Part shown: in pieces, positions 1-9,320 of the stretch
Layout of the letters: each line of letters starts with the position of its first letter
Position numbering within the stretch: the first letter of the stretch is position 1
NCBI RefSeq assembly: GCF_000732325.1
Contig: NZ_BBIW01000007.1
Location: forward strand, 186,001 to 250,000
Reading direction: 5' to 3'
Origin: Paenibacillus sp. TCA20
GTDB lineage: Bacteria > Bacillota > Bacilli > Paenibacillales > Paenibacillaceae
Length of the DNA: 64,000 nt
Notes under the pieces: model-generated
Told to the model about the DNA's origin: nothing
Database searches by the model: none
The model's input: only the letters and a program-made list of their open reading frames with translations
Translations under genes and position numbers: made by a program

Positions 1-50
1 TAATTGTTGTTATTATACATTTGATTTCACTTCCTCCTTCTGCTTGCGAT

Positions 51-923
51 TTAATAATGCGCGTAATTGAATAATAAGAATAAAGCAGTCATTACAATAA
101 AGGATACGGCAATATTCCATTTGGAATAAGGAAGCAGCAGCTCCTTGTCCGGCTCCAATATTCTGGAGATTCTGTCGTTAATGGATACATCTGCGGCGAA
201 TGGTGAAACAACAGCTCCAGTAAACAGGCGGTGATCCCGGCGTTCTGCACCTGATTTAATCAGCTTGATTAATGCGCCTCCGATTCCCACGGCAGAGCCT
301 GACTGTTTAATCGCATAATTGTCGGCCAGAATCTCTCTGACCATCTTATAATTGGCTAGTATGTTTTTTAGTATAGGTACATATCCAAGGATGGATACAC
401 TGAGCGTTAGCAAAAAAGTCTTGAGCGGGTCATAATGACGCAGATGATAGTACTCATGATAGAGTACTGCAGTTAATTCCTGCTCATCCAGCATATCAAT
501 AAGCCCGGTAGATAACACAATTCTTCTGCGAAACATGCCAAAAGCAAGCGCAACTGGCTCGGCAGCCGATATGACGATCAGCTGCTGCTCCAGGTGAAGA
601 TGCTTATACCGTGAAGCCAGCTCCTTGGACATCGTATCATCCTTAAGCCACCGTATGTACTTATGCACATTCATTGTTCTGACCGCATGCTTGATGATAT
701 AGAGCAGCATGAGCAGGAACGTGCTTAATACCAATACATTCAACAAGTGTATCAGCGACCATAGCCCAAGCTCTTTCATCCAGTGTGTACACCAGGTCAA
801 CAAATTAAATGTCATCGGAACATCCCAGATCATATGCAGACCGTACAGTCCCATCTGTATGAAAATAGCCGCCGTGATCGCCATGCCGACAGAGAACAAC
901 GTGAGGGAACGATAGGACCACAT
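51..923 (-). CDS. M56 (BlaR1-like) membrane metallopeptidase
   Basis: About 290 residues. Membrane segments at the N-terminus (two) and C-terminus (one) enclose a zinc-peptidase core with the HExxH motif HEYYH and a downstream glutamate in the REILADNYA stretch, as in M56/M48 enzymes. In BlaR1/MecR1 systems such a peptidase signals to or inactivates its BlaI repressor; here no penicillin-binding sensor domain is attached, so the stimulus is unknown. The start was set at the ATG overlapping the stop of the upstream BlaI-type gene (TGATG), preceded by a GGAGAG site, rather than 21 bases further up. The pair is translationally coupled. Family assignment is firm; the regulated target is unknown. 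Confidence 0.85.
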   Translation of the reverse strand: MWSYRSLTLFSVGMAITAAIFIQMGLYGLHMIWDVPMTFNLLTWCTHWMKELGLWSLIHLLNVLVLSTFLLMLLYIIKHAVRTMNVHKYIRWLKDDTMSKELASRYKHLHLEQQLIVISAAEPVALAFGMFRRRIVLSTGLIDMLDEQELTAVLYHEYYHLRHYDPLKTFLLTLSVSILGYVPILKNILANYKMVREILADNYAIKQSGSAVGIGGALIKLIKSGAERRDHRLFTGAVVSPFAADVSINDRISRILEPDKELLLPYSKWNIAVSFIVMTALFLLFNYAHY

Positions 924-1339
924 CACTGTCTCTCCTTCTTCCATTGTTCAATCTTCTGCTCCAGCTGTGAGATGAGTTCCGGGTCGGCCTCCTCGACAGC
1001 ATCCAGCATATGGGCTACAGCAATCGAACCAAATTGATCCATAAGTTCCTGTGTGAGCTCCTTGGACTGTGTGTTCATGAACTCTTCTCTGGTCTCGACA
1101 GGCGCATATATCGATGTTCTTCCCTGCATTTCCTTCAGAAGCACACCTTTATCGACAAGCCGATTCATGACCGTCATCACCGTATTGAAGTTCATCACCT
1201 TATTCTCACCCAGCTTCATTTGTACTTCCTTGATGCTGAGCGGTCCCTGACTCCACAAGACATCCATAATCTTCGCTTCCAGTGGTCCAAAAAAACGGTT
1301 CAGTCCCTGCTCTCCTACTTTGAAGTGACTTATCTTCAT
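923..1339 (-). CDS. BlaI/MecI-family winged-helix repressor
   Basis: 138 residues. The N-terminal winged helix (GPLEAKIMDVLW, VMNFNTVMTVMNRLVDKGVL) is typical of the Penicillinase_R family, followed by an acidic helical dimerisation tail. The start is the ATG behind a GGAAGGGG site; 43 codons of open frame above it are ignored because the promoter lies inside them. Cotranscribed with the M56 peptidase by a one-base stop/start overlap, so it is probably a two-gene repressor/protease switch. In this family the repressor is cleaved or released when the peptidase is activated. No beta-lactamase gene is adjacent, so the regulon cannot be named. Confidence 0.87.
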   Translation of the reverse strand: MKISHFKVGEQGLNRFFGPLEAKIMDVLWSQGPLSIKEVQMKLGENKVMNFNTVMTVMNRLVDKGVLLKEMQGRTSIYAPVETREEFMNTQSKELTQELMDQFGSIAVAHMLDAVEEADPELISQLEQKIEQWKKERQ

Positions 1340-1362
1340 GGCACACCCCTTCCACACTACCA

Positions 1363-1390
1363 ATTGTAATGTCATATGGTTTGTTGTCAA
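1363..1390 (-). promoter_or_regulatory. SigA-type promoter of the BlaI/M56 pair with a dyad
   Basis: TTGACA (1385-1390), 16-base spacer, TACAAT (1363-1368), 24 bases before the start codon. The -10 sits in TTACAATTGGTA, an imperfect dyad resembling the TACA/TGTA operators of BlaI proteins, which suggests autorepression. The operator call is inference. Confidence 0.6.
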
Positions 1391-1409
1391 CCATAGGTGA
1401 GAAGCAATA

Positions 1410-1444
1410 ATAGCCATGCAGGAATCGGAATTCCGCATGGCTAT
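1410..1444 (-). terminator. Hairpin downstream of katA
   Basis: 10-bp perfect stem (ATAGCCATGC/GCATGGCTAT) around 15 bases, about 80 bases past the katA stop. The T-rich tail is weak (TATTATTG), so termination efficiency is uncertain. Confidence 0.5.
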
Positions 1445-1524
1445 GATTAGCATTGAGTCCATTTTCATAATTACACAAGGCTTTCACCAAGAGGTATAAG
1501 AAATAGATTCAAATTTATATTCAA

Positions 1525-2988
1525 TTAAACTTCTTCCGTTACTTTCAATTCAACCGACAGGCCCAGACCTTCAGCGATACGTGTTCCGTATTCTGGATCG
1601 GCTTTGTAGAAGTGCTCGATTTGACGGCGTTTGATCTCCTCATATTGTACCGGCATCATTGAACCTACAATATTTGCGACCAAGCGAGTACGCTCATCTT
1701 CGCTTAACAGACGGTAGAGATCTCCGGCCTGGGAGTAATGATCCTCACTGTCATAGGATACTTGGGCGGCTTCTCCTGTTACTTCAAATGGAGTTTGCTT
1801 CGCGCTCGGATCCTCGAATGGCCCGCCGAAGCTGTTAGGCTCGTAGTACATGGAACGGCCGCCGTTATCTCCTGTCGCCATGAAGCCGTCACGCTGATGA
1901 TGATGAACCGGGCATTTCGGGCTGTTCACCGGCAGCTGGTTATGGTTCGCACCTACACGGTAGCGGTGTGCATCACCGTAAGCAAACAGACGTCCTTGCA
2001 GCAATTTGTCAGGAGAAGCTTCGATACCAGGTACGAATGAACCTGGAGTGAAGGTAGCCTGCTCCACTTCAGCAAAATAGTTCTCTGGATTGCGGTTCAG
2101 CGTCATCGTTCCTACTTCAATCAATGGATAGTCTTTTTGAGACCAGACTTTGGTCACATCAAATGCATCATAGCGATACGTATTTGCATCTTCAATCGGC
2201 ATGATTTGAACATACAGCGTCCAAGAAGGGAAGTCCCCATTCTCAATAGCGTTGAACAAATCTTCTGTATGATAATCAGGATTCACGCCTGCAATTTGCT
2301 CTGCAGTAGCGTTATCCAGATTTTTGATCCCTTGGTTAGTTTTGAAGTGATATTTAACCCATACGGCTTGACCTTCAGCATTCACCCATTTGAAGGTATG
2401 GCTTCCGAATCCGTGCATATGTCTCCAAGTTGCAGGGATACCGCGGTCAGACATCAGGATCGTTACTTGATGCAAAGCTTCTGGAGACAGAGACCAGAAA
2501 TCCCAAACGGAATTTGGATTTTTCAAGTGGGTACGCGGATCTCTCTTCTGTGTATGAATGAAATCTGGGAACTTGATCGCATCACGGATGAAGAATACAG
2601 GCGTATTATTACCTACCAGATCGTAGTTGCCTTCTTCTGTATAGAATTTGACCGCAAATCCGCGCGGATCGCGCTGAGTATCGGCTGCACCAAGCTCACC
2701 GGCTACAGTGGAGAAACGAATGAACATATCTGTTTCTTTGCCTACACCGTTGAACAATTTCGCCTTTGTATATTTGGACATATCATTTGTTACTTTAAAT
2801 GTACCGAAAGCGCCGCCGCCCTTGGCATGCACGACACGCTCCGGAATACGCTCACGGTTGAAATGAGCCAATTTTTCAAGCAGATGTACATCTTGAATCA
2901 AAGTTGGCCCGCGATGGCCTGCAGTCATTGAATTTTGGTTGTCTCCCACTGGAGCACCCCAGCTCGTCGTTAAACGTTGGTTCGTCAT
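1525..2988 (-). CDS. katA: Monofunctional haem catalase
   Basis: 487 residues, the usual length of small-subunit clade 3 catalases. It degrades hydrogen peroxide in the cytoplasm. The distal haem side is visible in [12 protein letters not shown] (catalytic His) and the proximal tyrosine in [19 protein letters not shown]-binding small catalases share these features. The start ATG follows GAGAGGTGCAGC. Upstream there is an extended -10 promoter with a perfect palindrome just past the expected transcription start, and perR lies 1 kb away on the same strand. Peroxide induction through PerR is therefore likely, as in Bacillus, though the operator match is imperfect. Confidence 0.96.
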   Translation of the reverse strand: MTNQRLTTSWGAPVGDNQNSMTAGHRGPTLIQDVHLLEKLAHFNRERIPERVVHAKGGGAFGTFKVTNDMSKYTKAKLFNGVGKETDMFIRFSTVAGELGAADTQRDPRGFAVKFYTEEGNYDLVGNNTPVFFIRDAIKFPDFIHTQKRDPRTHLKNPNSVWDFWSLSPEALHQVTILMSDRGIPATWRHMHGFGSHTFKWVNAEGQAVWVKYHFKTNQGIKNLDNATAEQIAGVNPDYHTEDLFNAIENGDFPSWTLYVQIMPIEDANTYRYDAFDVTKVWSQKDYPLIEVGTMTLNRNPENYFAEVEQATFTPGSFVPGIEASPDKLLQGRLFAYGDAHRYRVGANHNQLPVNSPKCPVHHHQRDGFMATGDNGGRSMYYEPNSFGGPFEDPSAKQTPFEVTGEAAQVSYDSEDHYSQAGDLYRLLSEDERTRLVANIVGSMMPVQYEEIKRRQIEHFYKADPEYGTRIAEGLGLSVELKVTEEV

Positions 2989-3029
2989 TTTGCTGCACCT
3001 CTCTAATTTTCAGTCTATTTATATGTGTA

Positions 3030-3063
3030 TTTAGATCTGATCTAAATTTATGTATAGATTGTA
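3030..3063 (-). promoter_or_regulatory. katA promoter with palindromic operator
   Basis: TGCTACAAT gives an extended -10 (TACAAT at 3058-3063). The perfect palindrome TTTAGATCTGATCTAAA (3030-3046) lies at about +5 to +21. It shares half-sites (TTTAGAT/ATCTAAA) with the dyad over the perR promoter, but matches the 7-1-7 PerR consensus only partly. Confidence 0.6.
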
Positions 3064-3204
3064 GCACGGCTTCCGATTGGCTTGCATGAGGAACAAATGA
3101 ACTTTTGAGAGCGGCACATGAACCTTATTTGCATCAGATGAAGAAGTGTGAAGATTATGGAAATTTCATGAACAGCTAAAGGTATTTAGAAACCGATTTG
3201 TTTA

Positions 3205-3258
3205 CAAAATAAAAAGAAGTCTTTAAATGCAGTCAAATGAACTGTCATTTAAAGACTT
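3205..3258 (-). terminator. Terminator after the winged-helix/PerR transcript
   Basis: Perfect 13-bp stem AAGTCTTTAAATG/CATTTAAAGACTT (3217-3258) followed on the minus strand by a T-rich run, immediately after the stop at 3263. Confidence 0.8.
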
Positions 3259-3262
3259 CCTT

Positions 3263-4084
3263 CTAGTCCGCAAGCCGGTAGCCGACTCCTCTTACGGTAA
3301 TGATATATTTAGGTGCCGCCGCTTGATCCCCAAGCTTCTTGCGCAGGCTCTTGATATGAACATCGACAACATTGCTGCCTCCGGTAAAGTCCGTCTCCCA
3401 TACTCTGGAGAGCATCTCCTCGCGGGAAATGACAGAGCCCTTCGCGTTCATGAGAATAAGCAGCAGATCATATTCGGTCTTGGTCAGATGAATCTGGTTG
3501 TCCTGCTTATACACAAGCATGCGTTCCGTGTCCACTCTGAGGTCCTTGAAGGCCAGGCAATCACTGCTGTTCGTCTTGGATGTGAGGTGACTCCGAGGTG
3601 TCCCGCGGCTAATAATCCGCTGAACATGATACAGTGCCTCATGAGGACGTCCAGGCCATACAAGCAGCTCTTCCTGAAGCAGCTCCGGAGCTGCCCCTCG
3701 GATGAAGTTCTCACTCACCAGGAACAAGGTTTGCCCCGCGGTTGAGTTCTTCAGCTTCAACTGCAGATCCAGTGCATCCATCTCATCATATGACGTTACA
3801 TCATAGATCAGAAGATCATGGGGAATGCTTCCGTATAATTCTGGCTCAAGCCGGTGGAACATCATCACGTCAAAACAGCGATCGGTCAGCAGCTTCACTA
3901 GATCATGAACCTGATTGAGCACTGGACTTACGAGCAGGATCCGCTTCGTTACTGCACAGAACGGCACCACAGGCTCCTCAGCTCGATTAAACATTTGAGC
4001 CGCCTTATCTTGGGATATACGGATCGAAGCGTAAGGATACTGATTAATGTTCGCTATTTCTGCTTGCTTTTGCATTCCGGACAT
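3263..4084 (-). CDS. OmpR-type winged-helix protein with degenerate receiver
   Basis: 273 residues. The C-terminal ~95 residues are a Trans_Reg_C winged helix (LTKTEYDLLLILM, VVDVHIKSLRKKL, YIITVRGVGYRL). The preceding region (about residues 45-160) has the layout of a receiver, but the acidic pair after the first strand is replaced (ILLVSPVL) and the conserved lysine is not evident; an aspartate remains in LLIYDV. It is thus probably an atypical, phosphorylation-independent regulator. It overlaps the 3' end of perR by 31 bases in another frame, with its ribosome site inside perR, implying coupled expression. An alternative start three codons in (4075) has better spacing from GGAGG. Target unknown. 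Confidence 0.78.
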   Translation of the reverse strand: MSGMQKQAEIANINQYPYASIRISQDKAAQMFNRAEEPVVPFCAVTKRILLVSPVLNQVHDLVKLLTDRCFDVMMFHRLEPELYGSIPHDLLIYDVTSYDEMDALDLQLKLKNSTAGQTLFLVSENFIRGAAPELLQEELLVWPGRPHEALYHVQRIISRGTPRSHLTSKTNSSDCLAFKDLRVDTERMLVYKQDNQIHLTKTEYDLLLILMNAKGSVISREEMLSRVWETDFTGGSNVVDVHIKSLRKKLGDQAAAPKYIITVRGVGYRLAD

Positions 4085-4449
4085 ACACCTCCAAATACAA
4101 CATGTGCATGATCAATTTCATACCCTGTCTCTTGCGCTACCAATTCGGTCCAGCTCTCAGGAACATCTGTCATCACTTCGTCGACCTTACCGCATACTTC
4201 ACAGATAATATGCTGATGGTCATCTGTTCTCGCATCGTATCTGCTGGCGGTTTCGCCCAGCTTGAGCTCTTGAATCAATTCCTTCTCTACCAGATACCGA
4301 AGGGAATTGTACACCGTACCATACGCCAGGTTATATCCTTCTTGGGACAGCATGGTCATTACTTCTGCTGCAGTAGGGTGATTATGTGATTTACGTACGA
4401 CATCATAAACAGCTTGACGCTGCGTCGTTAAATTTAATGTTTTAGCCAT
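4054..4449 (-). CDS. perR: Fur-family peroxide repressor PerR
   Basis: 131 residues: N-terminal winged helix (TTQRQAVYDVV, LAYGTVYNSLRYLVEKELI), then a metal-binding dimer domain with HQHIICEVCGKV and two CxxC pairs (CEVCGK, CPECKS) forming the structural zinc site. The DDHQHIICEVCG stretch and His/Asp residues for regulatory metal fit PerR better than Fur or Zur. PerR represses peroxide defence genes until its histidines are oxidised. The start ATG has a long spacing from AGAAGGAG; no better in-frame choice was seen. A PerR-box-like dyad covers its own -10. The nearby katA supports the assignment. Confidence 0.88.
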   Translation of the reverse strand: MAKTLNLTTQRQAVYDVVRKSHNHPTAAEVMTMLSQEGYNLAYGTVYNSLRYLVEKELIQELKLGETASRYDARTDDHQHIICEVCGKVDEVMTDVPESWTELVAQETGYEIDHAHVVFGGVCPECKSKQK

Positions 4450-4488
4450 AAGATCATCAGATCTCCTTCTATATGAAAAGAACTTATT

Positions 4489-4526
4489 TTTAGATTAAGT
4501 ATAAATCTAAAGTCATAGGTAGTCAA
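4489..4526 (-). promoter_or_regulatory. perR promoter with PerR-box-like operator
   Basis: TTGACT (4521-4526), 17-base spacer, TATACT (4498-4503). A perfect 8-7-8 inverted repeat TTTAGATT...AATCTAAA (4489-4511) covers the -10; inside it TTATACTTAATCTAA matches the 15-base PerR consensus at about 11-12 of 14 defined positions. Autorepression is inferred. Confidence 0.7.
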
Positions 4527-4634
4527 TCCCTGCATAAATTCCAATTCAGGGACTCAAAATAGGGTGACAATCACGAAACGAATAGGTTCAGTTCACAGAT
4601 CGTTTTACCCAAAATGAGAAGAGGAGAGGTATAC

Positions 4635-4958
4635 ATGCTCAAAGCTGCAGGCGCTTTTATCGTCTTGTCCTTGCTTACCATCGCATTTGATATTGCAACC
4701 GACATCTTCTTTGGCCACGGCAAGATTGACTCTGCCTTTAATATTGATAATTATATTCTACGCCCGGCGGAGAAAAACACGCTGAAGCTCGTTGGGATCG
4801 TCGTATTTCTACATTTCTGCGGCAAACCGGTAGGTAAAGGCCTGTACAAACTGTTTAACCTCATCAACAAACCCTTACGCTCCGGCGCTCCTCCGCTGTC
4901 TTCGCTTATGAATCCAAGCGGCTACAAGCAGCAGACTGGGAAAAAAGAACAAAAATAA
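4635..4958 (+). CDS. Small membrane protein of unknown function
   Basis: 107 residues from the ATG behind AGGAGAGG (a start seven codons earlier lacks spacing). Two hydrophobic segments (about residues 3-25 and 55-70) flank a short loop, then a basic tail ending in a Lys/Gln-rich stretch. It is convergent with gerAB and the last 84 bases of each coding region overlap. I do not recognise the family. The good ribosome site and the membrane pattern support a real gene; the role is unknown. Confidence 0.6.
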   Translation: MLKAAGAFIVLSLLTIAFDIATDIFFGHGKIDSAFNIDNYILRPAEKNTLKLVGIVVFLHFCGKPVGKGLYKLFNLINKPLRSGAPPLSSLMNPSGYKQQTGKKEQK

Positions 4959-5978
4959 GGGGTGCACATAGTAGAAAGCAAGAACACCAAACTCAATTTG
5001 AAATATATAATTTCTCGCCATACTGTAAGACCATACCAGGAATATAAAGGCAACAGGAATAACTAGTTTTCGGTAAGGGATATTGAAAATATCGGATGCA
5101 CCAATCAACACCGCTGTGAAATACAATGCGACTCTATAGAAATTAGTAATAATCATCGTCATTACGACCAAAATGTCTACCCGCTGGATAAAGTCAGAGA
5201 TCTGAATGGTACTAATGGTGGATAGTACGGGAAAAGGTGATCCCTTCGCTATATTGAGCCCCAGAGAAGCAATATTTAGAAACATGGTCTGAGTAAGGAG
5301 CAGGCCTCCAATGATAATTGCAATGATGCCAATATAACCGCCTTTCTCAGGTCTGCGCATATATGGCAGCAGCATGAGGAAGAGGATCATTTCACCAAAA
5401 GGAACGATAAGGGTATCCGTCGTTATTGCCTCCCACAGGGGTCCGATCCCATCACCAAGTATGGGAAGAACATAATCAACATGGACTGAACCCGAGGCAA
5501 ACAGCAAGACATTAATAATGAATACAATGGAGAAAATAAAAACCATGAGTAATACAGCAGTGCGTGCCAATACCTCAAAGCCTAAATAGGTCACATAAGC
5601 CACACAACAAATCATGAGTGTAGTAATGACGAGAAGGGGCGTACTATTCAGCAAAACGATGTTCACGAGATTGGAGCCTTCCCGCAAATTACGGGAGCCA
5701 ATGTACATAAAATAGATAACATACATTAAGCCCACCGCAGTCCCTGCATATTTACCGAGTAATTTCCGGCTGATTGCCGTCAGAGGAAGTGTAGGGAAAT
5801 GTCTGGAAATAGAGGCGTAGAACCAGAACAATACAGCCCCCAGAATCATACCGATCAGTGAGGCCATCCATGCATCCCTGCCTGCCGAGAAACCTAGATT
5901 GATGACCGCAGCAACACCTATTTCAAATAAAAGCATTAAGGAGATCATTTGTCCCGTACTGATCTGGTTTCTATTCAT
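4875..5978 (-). CDS. gerAB: GerAB-type spore germination permease (B subunit)
   Basis: 367 residues with about ten membrane helices, matching the spore germination (GerAB/KB) branch of the APC amino-acid permease superfamily. In the spore inner membrane this subunit binds the small-molecule germinant and signals with the A and C subunits. It follows gerAC by three bases, with its GGGAGG site overlapping the gerAC stop. It is the last gene of the operon (order A-C-B). Its 3' end runs 84 bases into the convergent small gene. The germinant cannot be predicted from sequence. Confidence 0.92.
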   Translation of the reverse strand: MNRNQISTGQMISLMLLFEIGVAAVINLGFSAGRDAWMASLIGMILGAVLFWFYASISRHFPTLPLTAISRKLLGKYAGTAVGLMYVIYFMYIGSRNLREGSNLVNIVLLNSTPLLVITTLMICCVAYVTYLGFEVLARTAVLLMVFIFSIVFIINVLLFASGSVHVDYVLPILGDGIGPLWEAITTDTLIVPFGEMILFLMLLPYMRRPEKGGYIGIIAIIIGGLLLTQTMFLNIASLGLNIAKGSPFPVLSTISTIQISDFIQRVDILVVMTMIITNFYRVALYFTAVLIGASDIFNIPYRKLVIPVAFIFLVWSYSMARNYIFQIEFGVLAFYYVHPLFLFFFPSLLLVAAWIHKRRQRRSAGA

Positions 5979-5981
5979 TCC

Positions 5982-7196
5982 CTAGTCCTCCCCTCCGCTG
6001 CTATATGGATTCGTACGTGTTAATGTGTTCATAATGACCGTTTTTACATCCACTTCAACTTTACTTTGCGAGAATTTCTCAGACCAGTCATCACTGTCTT
6101 CCCATTGCTTATATTCAGGAGAGCGGTTCTTCTCCAGCACATAGCCAAAACCAAGTACATCTGTACCTGCCTTCTGTGCTGCAGTTACAGCTGACATAAC
6201 AATCTCCTTGGTCTTCTCACTCCAGGTTCTCTCATAGATTTCAACGACCTCCCCTTCATCCAGCTTCAGCGGACAAGTCACCTCATTAATCGTACCTTCC
6301 TGCTTCACATCAATATGAAAATGAGGTACCCCATCGACGACAGACGCTTTAATACTGGACTTATAGAAATAGGCTTCAATCCCGACAACTTCCGCGGGAT
6401 CGATGTGACAGGACAGATTAACCATTGACTTCATCGATCTATTCTTGATAATCGCAAGACCCAGCGGCTCATCACCTTCCATCCACCCTACCAGCTTGTC
6501 TCCCTTGAACATGGCCATGCCATCTAATTTCGTGTAAGCAGACACATAAGAGCTTTCCGTATTTTCTCTCTCTTTACCTGCACTTTTGTCCCCTTTAATT
6601 ACCACACCACTGATTGTGGGGCCACCCCCCGGAACAATCATACCCCGGATCGTTTCATCCACCTCTGACGAGAAGTTATGCGAATATTGCTTGGAGGCGA
6701 ATCTGACCTTTTCCGCTATATTGTTGGCTGTAATTGGGCTTACCGGACTTGTAATGGCGAGCACATCTCTTGCCTTTGAGCCTCTAGCAATAAGAATCTG
6801 CATGGTAATTCTCGTCTCGGGATCTCGCTCAATGAGATCTATAAATCGGCCAATGCCTACATCCCTGGCCAGATCCTCGCTGATAATCACGACTTCTGCA
6901 TGAGAGCACGACGATCGCCTCGGAATCTTCTGAGACATTTTGCTGACGACTTCCTGTAAGGTTCTTCCCTGATCCGAGAATACAAATGAAGGTGTGGAAC
7001 CAATTTTCCGGCTACCCGATACCTCATTGGATACAACACCCTGAAATGAGAATTCATATACTCCCTTAGCATTGCCACGGTCCATTGCAAAGCCGGAAAG
7101 AATTAAGCGATCCTTCAGCTCTACAGCATCCCAGCAGCTCGTGAGGATCATCGACACCAAGGTAAGTACAGTGATAAGCAGCAGCTTCCGCTTCAT
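5982..7196 (-). CDS. gerAC: Ger(x)C spore germination lipoprotein (C subunit)
   Basis: 404 residues. The N-terminus is a lipoprotein signal with lipobox LTSC, followed by the conserved WDxxEL motif (WDAVELKDR) and three Ger(x)C domains. It is anchored on the outer face of the spore inner membrane and is needed for receptor function. The start used is the ATG one base after the gerAA stop (GGATCTTGATATG); a start 25 codons upstream would bury the signal peptide. It lies in a tight three-gene operon. Confidence 0.92.
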   Translation of the reverse strand: MKRKLLLITVLTLVSMILTSCWDAVELKDRLILSGFAMDRGNAKGVYEFSFQGVVSNEVSGSRKIGSTPSFVFSDQGRTLQEVVSKMSQKIPRRSSCSHAEVVIISEDLARDVGIGRFIDLIERDPETRITMQILIARGSKARDVLAITSPVSPITANNIAEKVRFASKQYSHNFSSEVDETIRGMIVPGGGPTISGVVIKGDKSAGKERENTESSYVSAYTKLDGMAMFKGDKLVGWMEGDEPLGLAIIKNRSMKSMVNLSCHIDPAEVVGIEAYFYKSSIKASVVDGVPHFHIDVKQEGTINEVTCPLKLDEGEVVEIYERTWSEKTKEIVMSAVTAAQKAGTDVLGFGYVLEKNRSPEYKQWEDSDDWSEKFSQSKVEVDVKTVIMNTLTRTNPYSSGGED

Positions 7197-7197
7197 A

Positions 7198-9087
7198 TCA
7201 AGATCCTTTCTGTTTGTTTTTCCTTGCACTTTCATTCTTATCATCCGTTTTATCCGCGGTAACAGGCCCATCCTCCGTTACGACGTTATACTCACCGCTC
7301 CGGCTGCCGGGTCTCTGCTTCATCAAGGAAACGGGAAGCCTGAGAACGGCATCCTTCTGCTGCTTCAGTACGAAGGGACTAAACGGGGTCATGTACGGAA
7401 CACCAAAGGATCTCAGACTATTCATGTGAGCGAGCAGCGCGATCAGCCCCAGCATGATGCCGTACAAGCCAAAGGTCGCAGCAAGTACGATAAATCCAAA
7501 CCGAAATATACGTCCTGCGATCGCCATTGTATAGGTTGGAATCGCAAAGCTCGCGATACCTGTCATGGCGATAACAATCGTGAGCAGGGGACTCACAATG
7601 CCAGCTTCTACTGCCGCTTGCCCCAGTACAAGACCGCCGACGATATTCGCTGCCTGGCCTACCACGCGCGGCATTCGAACCCCCGCTTCTCGCAGAAGCT
7701 CGAATATCGTCTCCAGAATAATAGCCTCCACGAAGGAGGGGAAGGGTATCGCTTCCCGCTGTGATATAAGACTGTACAGAAGCGAGCTTGGAATCAGCTG
7801 ATAATGGAAGGTCGTCATGGCAATATATAAGGACGGTCCCAGCAGCAAAATGATAAAGCTGATGATTCTGAGCAGACGAAGCAGTGTCGCAATATCGTTC
7901 CGATCCGAATAATCTGCCGCGCTATGAAAAAAATGGATGAACACCGTAGGGACGATCAGCACAAATGGACTTCCATCGACAACAAGGACGACCCTTCCTT
8001 CAAGCAAACGGACTGCGGTTGTGTCGGGCCGCTCTGTGCTGTACACGGTCGGGAACGGGGTTATTGCCTTATCCTGAATAAGCTCTTCTATATTAGTCGA
8101 GTCAAAGACCCCGTCAATCTGGATTTCATCCAGTCTCCGAAATACCTCGGCTACGACGTCTTCATCGGCAATTCCGTCCATATAAACGATGGCAACACGA
8201 GTGTTGGACTTATAGCCAATCGTTTGGTAGGTAACTCGCAAATCAGGACTATGAATTCTTCTCCGCAGAAGGGACACATTAATGGACAGCGTTTCAACGA
8301 ATCCTTCCTTGGGTCCACGGACGACAGACTCCGTCTGCGATTCTGTAATCGCCCGGAATTCTCCGCCGGCTGTCACGATATGAAGCACGTCTGTGCTGTC
8401 CTCGGTCAATACGAGTGTATTTCCGAGCAGCAGCTTGTCCATCATATCTTCCCAGTCTTTGCAGTACTCCACGGTACCAAGACTGAATACTTTCTTCGTC
8501 AGCCCTTCCTTTAGAATATTCTTGCTGTCTTTACCGTCCGTGATTTCATCCAGCTTGAATTCGGAATTCAGCAAGGAACGAATAATAAAGTCATTAATCG
8601 TTTCTTCCTTTACCAAACTGCTGATATATACGATGGCAATAGATATACTGGGACTCGTTCCTATTTCCAGTTTTCGTATCGTGATATCACTACTATTCCC
8701 ATTTTGGATTAGAATTCCATCGAGCATCTGCTGAAGATTCCCGCTGAGCTCATCAAGCTTGGCCTGAGGTGCTTGAGAAGATTGAGATGCTTGAGACGAT
8801 TGAGAAGCTGGAGATTCAGAAGAAGTCTCGCTATTAGAGGCATCAGAGCTCTGATCTGATGGGTCACTGCCATTGGAGGCATACTCACTCCCTGCAGAAG
8901 CTTGTTCTGACTGCTGCTGATCCGATGACTCAGGAGCTTGATCATGACTGTTATTGCTATTCATGTACTGAACAGTATTTTGCTCCGTATTTTGGACTGA
9001 GTCCTCGCTCGTATCTTGTGCAGGTTGATCACTGGACGATTTTGGCTTGAGCTTTTTTAAGTATTCACTGCGACGATGACGTTTCAA
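7198..9087 (-). CDS. gerAA: GerA-type spore germination protein (A subunit)
   Basis: 629 residues, TTG start behind GAGGGGAG. Residues ~1-110 are a low-complexity, Ser/Gln/Asp-rich disordered extension with repeats such as SSQASQSSQAPQ. The GerA core follows: a cytoplasmic N-terminal domain, then about five to six membrane helices including the conserved PF-S-V-E-A segment (FPSFVEAIILETIFELLREAGVRMP). GerA subunits form the oligomeric ion-channel part of the receptor. It is the first gene of the operon. The extension is longer than in the well-studied Bacillus GerAA, but such tails are common in paralogs. Confidence 0.93.
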   Translation of the reverse strand: MKRHRRSEYLKKLKPKSSSDQPAQDTSEDSVQNTEQNTVQYMNSNNSHDQAPESSDQQQSEQASAGSEYASNGSDPSDQSSDASNSETSSESPASQSSQASQSSQAPQAKLDELSGNLQQMLDGILIQNGNSSDITIRKLEIGTSPSISIAIVYISSLVKEETINDFIIRSLLNSEFKLDEITDGKDSKNILKEGLTKKVFSLGTVEYCKDWEDMMDKLLLGNTLVLTEDSTDVLHIVTAGGEFRAITESQTESVVRGPKEGFVETLSINVSLLRRRIHSPDLRVTYQTIGYKSNTRVAIVYMDGIADEDVVAEVFRRLDEIQIDGVFDSTNIEELIQDKAITPFPTVYSTERPDTTAVRLLEGRVVLVVDGSPFVLIVPTVFIHFFHSAADYSDRNDIATLLRLLRIISFIILLLGPSLYIAMTTFHYQLIPSSLLYSLISQREAIPFPSFVEAIILETIFELLREAGVRMPRVVGQAANIVGGLVLGQAAVEAGIVSPLLTIVIAMTGIASFAIPTYTMAIAGRIFRFGFIVLAATFGLYGIMLGLIALLAHMNSLRSFGVPYMTPFSPFVLKQQKDAVLRLPVSLMKQRPGSRSGEYNVVTEDGPVTADKTDDKNESARKNKQKGS

Positions 9088-9167
9088 GCTGCTCCCCTCA
9101 CTTCCAAAAAACGTATATACTGATTCTTACCATCCAGTATTTACTTTATGTATGGATTTATAAAACG

Positions 9168-9198
9168 ATAAAAAAAGCTTCCTGAATATTCAGGAAGC
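9168..9198 (-). terminator. Terminator of the aldo/keto reductase gene
   Basis: Perfect palindrome GCTTCCTGAATATTCAGGAAGC split as an 11-bp stem (9177-9198), followed on the minus strand by a run of seven T. It lies between the reductase gene and gerAA. Confidence 0.8.
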
Positions 9199-9320
9199 AG
9201 CTGTTTATATTTTATTAAAATAGGTTCCATTGAACAGGAGTGCGATTTCCCCTATCGCGCGATATATTCGCTTTACTATTTATTGATTCAGGATTGTGCG
9301 TAATTCGATCGATATCCTAC

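Noticed and set aside
2137..2931. 264-codon frame opposite katA
   Set aside because: Shadow of the catalase gene; no domain pattern or start signal.
9088..9176. Forespore sigma-G promoter for the ger operon
   Set aside because: Such a promoter is expected, but no convincing -35/-10 pair could be read upstream of the TTG start.
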